Assembly: GCF_005960665.1 (NCBI RefSeq)
Contig: NZ_CP040676.1
Coordinates: 506,501-570,500 of the forward strand
Origin: Exiguobacterium mexicanum
Lineage (GTDB): Bacteria; Bacillota; Bacilli; Exiguobacteriales; Exiguobacteriaceae
Length of the DNA: 64,000 nucleotides
Direction of reading: 5' to 3'
In this document: one piece after another, positions 1 to 6,755 of the stretch
Layout of the letters: each line of letters starts with the position of its first letter
How positions within the stretch are numbered: position 1 is the stretch's first letter
Translations under genes and position numbers: made by a program
The notes under the pieces: generated by a model
Told to the model about the DNA's origin: nothing
Seen by the model: only the letters and a program-made list of their open reading frames with translations
The model's database searches: none

Positions 1-1
1 A

Positions 2-30
2 CGAGCGGGCCATAGGGTCCGCTCGTTTTC
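2..30 (+). terminator. Rho-independent terminator of a gene left of the window
   Basis: ACGAGCGG and CCGCTCGT pair around a short loop and are followed by TTTTC. The gene that it ends lies outside the window. Confidence 0.7.
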
Positions 31-89
31 TTATGTGTCGTTTCTTATGATGAACTTCACGATAACGTCACTCGAGTCTGTCGGGCAGA

Positions 90-137
90 CATGGTATAAC
101 TAAATATGTGAATTAATGAGCAAATGGAGGTTTATAC
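90..137 (+). promoter_or_regulatory. Probable promoter and RBS of the thioredoxin-like lipoprotein
   Basis: An extended -10 box TGGTATAAC (92-100) lies about 38 bases before the start codon, with no clear -35 box. The RBS ATGGAGG begins near 125, with good spacing to the ATG at 138. Confidence 0.4.
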
Positions 138-782
138 ATGAAACGATTTTATCTACTATTCGTCGGACTCATCCTGATCCTTTCTGCCTGCAGCCAAAGT
201 GAGGCCGTCGAGTCGACGAAGCTGCATACATACACGAAGTACGAGCTTCCGCTCGAGGACAAGGTCGCGCTCGGGGAAGGCAAGCACGAGATCGTGTTCG
301 TCTTCGACTACAGCTGCCCGTGGTGCAAGAAGTGGATGGAAGAGGTACTACCGGAGATCGAGGAGCGCTGGATTGACACGGGCGAGGCGACGTTCAAAGG
401 ACAGCCGCTTGTCCTGTTGAACGAACAGTCACAACTGCTCGCGAACGTGGATTATAACGTGGAACGGCTCATCCCGGACCGTTACTATGAAGTGCAGCGC
501 GCCATCGGACACGACTCGGGGTCGGACGGCTTCGGGACGGAAGCCCATGTCCAAAAAATCGCCTCTGAGTTCAACCTGAATGTGGACGAACTGCTTGAGA
601 ACCACGTCGATATCGGCATCCAGAACTCACGGCTGTTCACGCGGGACTTAGGTGTCAAGTACGTGCCGACGGTGTACGTCGACGGCATCCAGCTCGTGGA
701 CGCGTTCAGCTTAGACGAGATGGAACACGTCATGGATGGAACGATCGAGGTCGGTGATCAAGTCGAACTCCCCGAGAACTAA
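138..782 (+). CDS. DsbA-like thiol-disulfide oxidoreductase lipoprotein
   Basis: This is a 214-residue exported lipoprotein of the DsbA/BdbD thioredoxin fold. The first 17 residues form a lipoprotein signal ending in the lipobox LSAC, so Cys18 should be lipid-anchored outside the membrane. The active site is CPWC at residues 60-63, after the strand EIVFVFDYS, and the cis-proline is Pro177 in KYVPT. The helical insertion between these motifs is typical of DsbA. It likely oxidises or isomerises disulfides in exported proteins. A BdbC-like reoxidising partner is not adjacent. It is a single-gene unit with its own terminator. The family is clear, but whether it acts as oxidase or reductase is not. 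Confidence 0.85.
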   Translation: MKRFYLLFVGLILILSACSQSEAVESTKLHTYTKYELPLEDKVALGEGKHEIVFVFDYSCPWCKKWMEEVLPEIEERWIDTGEATFKGQPLVLLNEQSQLLANVDYNVERLIPDRYYEVQRAIGHDSGSDGFGTEAHVQKIASEFNLNVDELLENHVDIGIQNSRLFTRDLGVKYVPTVYVDGIQLVDAFSLDEMEHVMDGTIEVGDQVELPEN

Positions 783-784
783 AA

Positions 785-812
785 CAACCCCTCGTCCGGC
801 GACGAGGGGTTG
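785..812. terminator. Bidirectional terminator
   Basis: A perfect 12-bp stem (CAACCCCTCGTC / GACGAGGGGTTG) with a 4-base loop sits between two convergent genes and can end transcription from both sides. Confidence 0.8.
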
Positions 813-817
813 CATCA

Positions 818-1672
818 TCAATTCTCGAAATACGGTTTGACGAAGAACTCGAACAGTTCGGCGTCGAGCAAGTATCGGTTCATGTAAAACGGATCGTTGT
901 CCGGCGTGATCGGGTTCGGGCTCAAGATGAAAGCCTGCTCAAAACCGAGGTCTTGTACCGTTTCGGTGACCGCATCGCTCGTGTTGCCGAACGGATAGGC
1001 GATCGTCGTGACGCGCGTCCCGAGCTCTGACTCGATGGCGGCGACACTCGTCTCCAAATCTTGCCGCAGTTCGTCTTGCCTGTCTTCCGGCAAGAACACG
1101 GCGCCCCCGTCTTCGACATAATGCATGTCATGCGTATGCGTCCCGAAGTCGGCGAGTCCACTGTCCTGCATATCCTTCAATTCGGTCCACGGGGCGAGGT
1201 CCAAGTTTTGGAACGCCTCGCCGACGTGACCGGTGATGATGAACAGCGTGAACGGGATTTGTTTGTCTCGTAAAATCGGGAACGCGTTCTCGTAGACGGT
1301 ATGATCGACGTCATCGAACGAGAGCCAGACACATTTGTCTGGGATCGGTTCGCCGGCAAGGTAACGTGATAGGTCAGTTTGCGTCGCGAAATGGACGCCT
1401 TCGTCTTGAAGCCATGTCATCTGCTGCTCGAACTCGTCGGCGTAGACGTTATAGCGAACCAGTTCGGAGGCGCCGGTCACGGACTCGACGAGCTTGTTCC
1501 ATGCGTTCGGCCGTTTGACGCGGTGGTAATTGAGACCGAGACAGACGTTGTCTTTGGGGAGGAGCGCCGCATCGGGCACTTCTTCATGTGTCGTCGAGGA
1601 CACATCATATACTTTCCAGGCGATGCCCCCAATCAATAGGAGCGCGAATATCCATTTGAAGTAGCGCATCAT
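818..1672 (-). CDS. icaB: Poly-N-acetylglucosamine deacetylase, IcaB/PgaB-like
   Basis: This 284-residue protein has one N-terminal membrane segment (about 5-21) and a polysaccharide deacetylase domain (NodB fold). Motif 1 is SFDD with Asp120 and Asp121. Motif 2 is HTHDMH at 179-184, giving the metal-binding histidines. The region YHRV (49-52) also fits the IcaB family. In that family the enzyme removes some acetyl groups from PNAG at the cell surface, which lets the polymer stick to cells. Its ATG overlaps the stop of the PgaD-like gene by four bases, so it is the last gene of the synthesis operon. An IcaC-like gene is absent. Confidence 0.85.
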   Translation of the reverse strand: MMRYFKWIFALLLIGGIAWKVYDVSSTTHEEVPDAALLPKDNVCLGLNYHRVKRPNAWNKLVESVTGASELVRYNVYADEFEQQMTWLQDEGVHFATQTDLSRYLAGEPIPDKCVWLSFDDVDHTVYENAFPILRDKQIPFTLFIITGHVGEAFQNLDLAPWTELKDMQDSGLADFGTHTHDMHYVEDGGAVFLPEDRQDELRQDLETSVAAIESELGTRVTTIAYPFGNTSDAVTETVQDLGFEQAFILSPNPITPDNDPFYMNRYLLDAELFEFFVKPYFEN

Positions 1673-2148
1673 TTCAACTCTTTCACCGGGTTTTTCTCGA
1701 AGACGATGACTTTATCGGACTGGAGGCGATGGATGTCCTCGGGCTCCATCAAGTCGAGGGCGAGCCAATCGTCGAGCGTCGTGTCTTTCGGCATCTGACG
1801 CCGGTTGAGCGGTCCATATTTCCGTTTGTTGTACGTCCGCCAAATGAACAGAAGGAGAGCGGCGACGAACGAGGAGACGAGCCCGAAGAAGAGCAGCTCG
1901 CGGATGTCGGCGTTCGTGACGTTCAAGGCGGTCTTGAGGATGGCGATATAGCGGTCGTTCACGTTCAGGACGGCGCTCAAGAAGAACCACGTGACGATGA
2001 ACGTGTAAAACCAGAACACGGCCGTGAGCAACAGCTCGATTCCTTTGCGGAACACGTTCTGTTTCGTCTTGACGAGAATCTCTTGCTCATAATCATATAA
2101 CTCACTTACAGGCTGCTTCTCCGTGTCCCCCGGTCTGGTGAACTCCAT
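1669..2148 (-). CDS. PgaD-like partner of the PNAG synthase
   Basis: This is a 159-residue membrane protein with two transmembrane segments (about 37-60 and 85-105) and a soluble tail. The ATG at 2148 was chosen because AGGAGG sits nine bases before it; longer in-frame extensions have no RBS. The start lies inside the end of the synthase gene (43-base overlap), so the two are translationally linked. Position, size and topology match PgaD/IcaD, the small subunit needed for PNAG polymerisation. In E. coli the PgaC-PgaD pair is the c-di-GMP receptor; whether this one binds the nucleotide is not shown. The call rests mainly on context and topology. Confidence 0.65.
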   Translation of the reverse strand: MEFTRPGDTEKQPVSELYDYEQEILVKTKQNVFRKGIELLLTAVFWFYTFIVTWFFLSAVLNVNDRYIAILKTALNVTNADIRELLFFGLVSSFVAALLLFIWRTYNKRKYGPLNRRQMPKDTTLDDWLALDLMEPEDIHRLQSDKVIVFEKNPVKELK

Positions 2149-3365
2149 GTCGCATAACCTCCTTTCACACGGGCCTTGATCGCTTTCGGCGTCGCCGCGA
2201 TGACGACGAACGTGTTGAGCATCCAGTAGATGACCGGATACCAAGCGGCCCAAACGTAATATTTGAACACTTTATCGTAACGGGCGTCGTTCCAGAGCGA
2301 GATGATCAACTGGACGTGGCTGACGAGAACGAGCGCGAACGAGTTATAGGTGAACCAAATCAATAGATCTTGCATCGTGTCGGCCGTCACGAACAGGTAC
2401 ACCGTGACGATGAGCCAGGCGTATGCCCAGAGGACGCTGACGACCTGCTCGATATAGACGGGCCAAATCCGGCGCTGGCGCCAGTCTTTGAAGATGTCGA
2501 AGTGACGTAGGACGACTTCTTGTCCGCCTTGCGACCAGCGTACGCGCTGTTTCCAAATGCCGGAGATCGACTCCGGGACGAGCATCCAACAGAGGGCGCG
2601 CGGCTCGTAGCGGATGTCCCAGAAGTTCTTCTGGAGCTTCCATGAGACGGCGATGTCTTCCGTGATCATGTCGCGGTCCCAGAGCCCAACCGACAGCAAT
2701 GCTTTCTTCCGGAACATGACGATGACGCCGGAGACGGTCATGATTTTCCCCATGACGCGCTGTGTGCGTTTGATCGAGCCGATGATCGACGAGTATTCGA
2801 CGAGCTGCATCCGGCTGAGGAGCGTGTCGCGGTTACGGATGCGCGGGTTTCCGGTGACGGCCCCGACGCGTTCGCCGCGGTTCAAGAAGTGACGGACGAG
2901 ATAGTACGGGGCTTCTTCGCTCAGGAACGCGTCCGAGTCGACGCAGAGCAAATACTCGGAGCGGGCGGCGTGGGCGGCCATATGTAACGCGTTCGCCTTG
3001 CCCCGGTTCTCGTGACAGTCGATGACGCGCAAACGCTCGTACTCATCGGCGAGACCGACGAGGATGTCACCGGTCTTGTCACGGCTGCCATCGTTGACGG
3101 CGATGATCTCAAAATTCGGATACGTGAGCCGGTCCAAGTACTCGATCGTCTCGGCAATCGTCTCTTCTTCGTTATAACAAGGAATCAAGATGCTGATGAG
3201 CGGCCATTCCCGCTCGTTCAAGTCGAGTTCTTCCTCTTTCTCTCGCGTCAAGCTGAACAAGAGGGCGCCCGAGATCCAAAACAGCGCCATGAAGAACGGA
3301 TACCAAAACACGAACTGGGACAGTGGTTCGATCCAAGGTGCGATGTCGAGCCCGTAAAAAGTCAT
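2106..3365 (-). CDS. icaA: Poly-beta-1,6-N-acetylglucosamine synthase (GT2, IcaA/PgaC)
   Basis: This 419-residue processive family-2 glycosyltransferase makes PNAG from UDP-GlcNAc at the membrane. A transmembrane stretch lies at about 16-38. The GT-A domain follows, with VNDGSRD (90-96), the DSD metal site (143-145), TED (235-237) and QRVRW (273-277), and then several membrane helices from about 300. Length and motif order match IcaA (about 412). The RBS GGGGAGA is seven bases before the ATG. It is the first gene of the synthase / PgaD-like / deacetylase operon on the minus strand. The C-terminal tail of about 20 charged residues overlaps the next gene. Confidence 0.9.
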   Translation of the reverse strand: MTFYGLDIAPWIEPLSQFVFWYPFFMALFWISGALLFSLTREKEEELDLNEREWPLISILIPCYNEEETIAETIEYLDRLTYPNFEIIAVNDGSRDKTGDILVGLADEYERLRVIDCHENRGKANALHMAAHAARSEYLLCVDSDAFLSEEAPYYLVRHFLNRGERVGAVTGNPRIRNRDTLLSRMQLVEYSSIIGSIKRTQRVMGKIMTVSGVIVMFRKKALLSVGLWDRDMITEDIAVSWKLQKNFWDIRYEPRALCWMLVPESISGIWKQRVRWSQGGQEVVLRHFDIFKDWRQRRIWPVYIEQVVSVLWAYAWLIVTVYLFVTADTMQDLLIWFTYNSFALVLVSHVQLIISLWNDARYDKVFKYYVWAAWYPVIYWMLNTFVVIAATPKAIKARVKGGYATWSSPDRGTRRSSL

Positions 3366-3466
3366 AATAGTCTCCCCTTATTTTCAAAAAAACGGTGTGA
3401 TGCAAGTATGATAGCATCAAAAAAATACTTTCCCATCATTCTTAAAAAAGTTATGTGGCAACTGAA

Positions 3467-3497
3467 AAAAGCACTCGACGTCGCTGTCAAATGCTTT
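3467..3497 (-). terminator. Possible terminator of the small membrane protein gene
   Basis: On the minus strand AAAGCA pairs with TGCTTT and is followed by a run of T. The stem is short and the loop long, so the call is weak. Confidence 0.4.
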
Positions 3498-3732
3498 GTT
3501 GCTTGTTTTGTTTCTGTTGTCTGTCTTTGCGCCACTTCCAAACGAACAAACCGATGAGCGCGAGGACCGGGGCAGCGACCCATGGACGGGCTTCGATGAT
3601 CGCGACGAGCTCGAAAATCGACAGCCATCCGCTGATCATGATCAAGATAAGCAGGAAAGTCTTGAGTCCACCTCGAATAGGAAACCAGTAGAACACGAAC
3701 AGCGAAATCAAAAAGAAAGCGAGCAATCCCAT
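3487..3732 (-). CDS. Small membrane protein of unknown function
   Basis: This 81-residue protein is mostly hydrophobic, with about three transmembrane segments and a basic Lys/Arg/Gln-rich end (KWRKDRQQKQNKQQ). The ATG at 3732 is preferred over one 24 bases upstream because GAAAGGAA lies at the right distance before it. I do not recognise the family. It lies between the PNAG operon and ugd; nothing links it firmly to either. Confidence 0.6.
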   Translation of the reverse strand: MGLLAFFLISLFVFYWFPIRGGLKTFLLILIMISGWLSIFELVAIIEARPWVAAPVLALIGLFVWKWRKDRQQKQNKQQSI

Positions 3733-3858
3733 GCGGTTATTCCTTTCTAGCCTCATTTTGACTCATTATAGCAGAGAATATTCACAGAGTGTTAGAGCCT
3801 TCCCTTGCTCGCCGCTTTTCGTTACTGTTAGGAGAAGACTATTGAAGGAGGAATTATC

Positions 3859-5100
3859 GTGAAATTTGGAATCATCGGCCTTGGCTATGTCGGACTGGCC
3901 ACCCTGTGCGGACTGGCGAAAGCGGGGCATGAGGTCATCGGTGTCGAGAAAGATCAACCGAGACTGCTTCGTCTCATGAGCGGGGACGTTCCGTTCCACG
4001 AGCCGGGCATGGCAGATGTGTTACGTGACTATCCTGGATCGATCACGTTCACAGACTCGATCACCGACACAGAAACGGTCGACTACCTCATCCTTGCGGT
4101 CGGTACGCCGAGCAAGAGCGACGGCAGCTGTGACTTGACGTTCGTCGACGCGGCCTTGTCCGAGGTGAAGTCGAAACAAAAGATCATCATCCGTAGCACC
4201 GTGCCACCGGGGACGACCGACATGCTGTCGATCATGTACCCGGCCCACACGTTCGCCGTCGTCCCCGAGTTTCTCCAAGAAGGGCGCGCGCTCGCCGACG
4301 TGTTGAAACCGCACCGTGTCGTCATCGGCAGTGACAACTTCGAGATGTGCGAGGAACTCGCGGGCATCTATGGACGCCTCGGTGTCCCGCTCGTCTGCAC
4401 GTCGCCGATTGACGCGGAGTTCATCAAGTACGCCTCGAACGCGTTTCTCGCCACGAAAATCAGTTTCATCAACGACTTGGCGCGTCTCGCCGACAAGGCG
4501 GGGGCGGACATCACGACGATCGCCGACGGGATGGGTCTCGACCCGCGCATCGGACGTTCGTTCTTGAACGCCGGCCTCGGTTACGGGGGCTCGTGCTTCC
4601 CGAAAGACATGCACGCGCTCTTGAACGTCGCCCACGAGAACGGGCTCGACTTGCCGGTCATCAGTGCCGCAATGCACTCGAACGACGCCCAGATGGGTTA
4701 CGTCGCCTCGAAAGTCGAGCACAAGAGCGGCCTCAAGGTCGCCTTCCTCGGTCTCGCCTTCAAACCGGGTACGGACGATATGCGTGACGCACCGTCGGTC
4801 ACGCTCGCTCGTCACTTGGCATTGCGTGAAATCGATATCATCGGCTATGACCCGCTCGCCAAGTGGGACTATCCACAGGCGATGACGGTCGAGGCGGCGC
4901 TCAAAGGAGCGGACGTCGCCATCCTCGTCACGGAATGGGACGAGCTCGTCAACTTGAAGCCGGAAGCTTTCGACGGGATGCGGACAAAACGGTTGATCGA
5001 CGCTCGTAACGCGTGGAAATATGCACGCGACCCGGGTACTGTCCAATACGAAGGGATTGGCCGGATGCAAAACAAGGCGAATACGCCGTCATCGATGTGA
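3859..5100 (+). CDS. ugd: UDP-glucose 6-dehydrogenase (Ugd/TuaD family)
   Basis: This 413-residue enzyme oxidises UDP-glucose to UDP-glucuronate with two NAD. The start is GTG, supported by GAAGGAGGAAT at the right distance. The N-terminal dinucleotide site is GLGYVGLA (7-14). The catalytic cysteine is Cys246 in GGSCFPKD, and the C-terminal nucleotide-sugar domain contains the usual KPGTDDMRDAPS segment. Unlike the second dehydrogenase at 53.8 kb (WecC type), the motif here is GGSCFPKD, typical of UDP-glucose dehydrogenases. It stands alone with its own terminator beside the PNAG operon. UDP-glucuronate could feed a teichuronic-acid-like polymer, but no such operon is adjacent. Confidence 0.88.
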   Translation: MKFGIIGLGYVGLATLCGLAKAGHEVIGVEKDQPRLLRLMSGDVPFHEPGMADVLRDYPGSITFTDSITDTETVDYLILAVGTPSKSDGSCDLTFVDAALSEVKSKQKIIIRSTVPPGTTDMLSIMYPAHTFAVVPEFLQEGRALADVLKPHRVVIGSDNFEMCEELAGIYGRLGVPLVCTSPIDAEFIKYASNAFLATKISFINDLARLADKAGADITTIADGMGLDPRIGRSFLNAGLGYGGSCFPKDMHALLNVAHENGLDLPVISAAMHSNDAQMGYVASKVEHKSGLKVAFLGLAFKPGTDDMRDAPSVTLARHLALREIDIIGYDPLAKWDYPQAMTVEAALKGADVAILVTEWDELVNLKPEAFDGMRTKRLIDARNAWKYARDPGTVQYEGIGRMQNKANTPSSM

Positions 5101-5104
5101 CGAG

Positions 5105-5136
5105 AGGCGAGGCCCCGCGGGGTCTCGCCTTTTTTC
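5105..5136 (+). terminator. Terminator after ugd
   Basis: AGGCGAGGCCCC pairs with GGGGTCTCGCCT and a run of T follows. It also overlaps the 3' end region of the convergent DinB gene. Confidence 0.8.
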
Positions 5137-5608
5137 ACGCCTTCATCTGTTCTTTCGTCGGGCCCATGACGCCAGGGACCGTGAGTCCCGCTTGACGGAG
5201 GAGCACCGTCATTTGGCCGCGGTGGTGCGTCTGATGGTCGATCATCATGCGCAAGACGGCACCGCGCGGTTGCTTCGCGCCGTGGACGTCGACTTCTTCG
5301 AGCAGGTACTCGTCCGAGAACTGTTCGGCCGCTTTCGCGATCTCATCGGCGTAACGCGCATATTGATCGGCGATCAGTGCCGCGTCGGTCGGTTGTGTCA
5401 AACTCTTCAGGGCCGACAGCCGGAAGCCGAGCAAGTTCGTGAAATAACCGAGCGCGGTCGTCACGTGCCAACCGATCCAGCCGAGTGAGTTATGACCGGG
5501 GACGATCTCCTGGCCGAGCGCCTCGTCGGTGACGGCGCGGAGCACGTCGAGCGTGCCGGTCGAGGACTTGGTCCAATCTTGTAGAAAGTCTGCTTTTGTC
5601 CGATACAT
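5135..5608 (-). CDS. DinB/YfiT-family metal-binding protein
   Basis: This 157-residue protein belongs to the DinB four-helix-bundle superfamily. The three expected metal-binding histidines are visible: one in GWHVT (about residue 48) and two in the DHQTHHRGQ segment (about 124-128). The C-terminal GPTKEQ segment is also typical of small Firmicute DinB proteins. Members include thiol transferases and damage-induced proteins, so the reaction here cannot be named. The RBS AAGGAGGAATTCG directly precedes the ATG. Confidence 0.85.
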   Translation of the reverse strand: MYRTKADFLQDWTKSSTGTLDVLRAVTDEALGQEIVPGHNSLGWIGWHVTTALGYFTNLLGFRLSALKSLTQPTDAALIADQYARYADEIAKAAEQFSDEYLLEEVDVHGAKQPRGAVLRMMIDHQTHHRGQMTVLLRQAGLTVPGVMGPTKEQMKA

Positions 5609-5732
5609 CGAATTCCTCCTTGAGCGTTCTGATTCCAGTATAAGATATCGTCCAAGTCATTGGCACGCCTTATGATTTTGAAACATTTGGTCCATTTTTC
5701 TCGTACACTATAGAAGAAAGGGGGACACCTCT

Positions 5733-6461
5733 ATGTGGGGACTCGTGATTGCAGCACTCATTTTATTCTTGCTCGGATTTGCCGTCCATCGCTTGGGCTG
5801 GCATTTCCTCATCTCGGGATATAACACGATGAAGCGTGAGGACAAGGCGCGCGTCGACATCAAGGCGGTGGCACGATTGCTTGGCTTCATGTGTTACGGC
5901 ATCGCAAGCATCTTTCTCGTCATCGCTGCCATCGACATGTCTGGTCTCGACATTCCGCTCGAGCCGTTCTTCCTGCTCATCGTCTTGCTCGTCGTCGTCA
6001 CGCTTTGGCGCAGCCAAAAGTATGACGGGAATATTTTTGATGAGCGCGGGAAACTTCGTCCCGGCGGCAAAAAACGGCTCATCCCGCTCGTCCTCGTCTT
6101 GACGCTCATCTTGGGTTTTGTCGGAGGTCTCTTGTTCTGGTTCAACCAACCGACCGAGGTGACGTTCACCGACTCGGCGCTCGTCATCGAGGGCAGCTAC
6201 AGCGAGACGATTCTGTACGATGACATCGAAACCGTCACGTTGACATATCGGCCAAGTCTCGACCGCCGGACGAACGGTGCCGCCGTCGGTTCACGCTTGG
6301 CCGGTCACTTCCGGACGACAGGCGGGGAGGACGTGCTCGTCTTTCTCGACCGGGACATCGAGGCCGCCGTTCGCATCGACTGGAGCGGCAAGCCGATCTA
6401 CGTGAACGTGGAGTCGAACGAAGCGACGGAGGCGTTGTATGAGGAGGTACGATTGAAATGA
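5733..6461 (+). CDS. Membrane protein with an N-terminal DUF3784-like region
   Basis: This 242-residue protein starts with a DUF3784-like segment (a helix, then HRLGWHFLISGYNTM, then a helix pair to about residue 90). A third membrane helix lies at about 112-132, and a soluble C-terminal domain of about 100 residues resembles a bacterial PH-like fold, with a repeated strand pattern such as VTFTDSALVIEGSYSETILY. The RBS AGGGGG is before the ATG. The gene overlaps the next by ATGA, so both are one unit. The function is unknown. Confidence 0.7.
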   Translation: MWGLVIAALILFLLGFAVHRLGWHFLISGYNTMKREDKARVDIKAVARLLGFMCYGIASIFLVIAAIDMSGLDIPLEPFFLLIVLLVVVTLWRSQKYDGNIFDERGKLRPGGKKRLIPLVLVLTLILGFVGGLLFWFNQPTEVTFTDSALVIEGSYSETILYDDIETVTLTYRPSLDRRTNGAAVGSRLAGHFRTTGGEDVLVFLDRDIEAAVRIDWSGKPIYVNVESNEATEALYEEVRLK

Positions 6462-6724
6462 CCCAACCCTGGTACACACGTCATATGCCGTTCTTCTTCT
6501 TGACGTTTTTGTTCGCGCCGCTGACGTTACTGCTTCTCGTCTGGCGCTGGGAGAAGTTCGAGGGACACGAGCGAGGCGTCAAGCTGTTCTTCGCCATTGG
6601 GATGACGATGTTCATCGTGTTCGGTCTGTTGCCGCGCGGTTCGCTGCCCGTCATCTTGCCTGTCATCGGACTGTTGATCGCGCTGAAGCTCGTCTTCAAT
6701 CTCCTCAAACGAAAAACCGGCTGA
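6458..6724 (+). CDS. Small membrane protein, paralogous to the one at 35.2 kb
   Basis: This 88-residue hydrophobic protein has two or three membrane helices and a basic end (LLKRKTG). It overlaps the upstream gene by ATGA. Its pattern, a short charged N-terminus, PFF.L..LF.PL.L.L..WRW, then a Gly-rich middle and a final helix, resembles the protein at 35157-35450, so the two may be a small lineage-specific family. No function is known. Confidence 0.65.
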   Translation: MTQPWYTRHMPFFFLTFLFAPLTLLLLVWRWEKFEGHERGVKLFFAIGMTMFIVFGLLPRGSLPVILPVIGLLIALKLVFNLLKRKTG

Positions 6725-6742
6725 CATGTGTCAGCCGGTCGA
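6715..6742 (-). terminator. Terminator after the EAL sensor gene
   Basis: ACCGGCTGACA pairs with TGTCAGCCGGT. Read on the minus strand the hairpin is followed by TTTTTCG, so it mainly serves the minus-strand gene; it overlaps the last codons of the plus-strand gene. Confidence 0.7.
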
Positions 6743-6755
6743 ACGGGGCTCTCGC

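Noticed and set aside
2149-2253. An upstream extension of the PgaD-like protein to 2253
   Set aside because: The extra 35 residues overlap the synthase gene, have no RBS, and are unlike any PgaD start. The ATG at 2148 has AGGAGG at correct spacing.
4021-5070. A 349-codon open frame on the minus strand inside ugd
   Set aside because: It is the antisense of a clear UDP-glucose dehydrogenase gene, has no RBS, and its product is rich in Arg, Asp and Val without any known pattern, as expected from the codon bias of the real gene.
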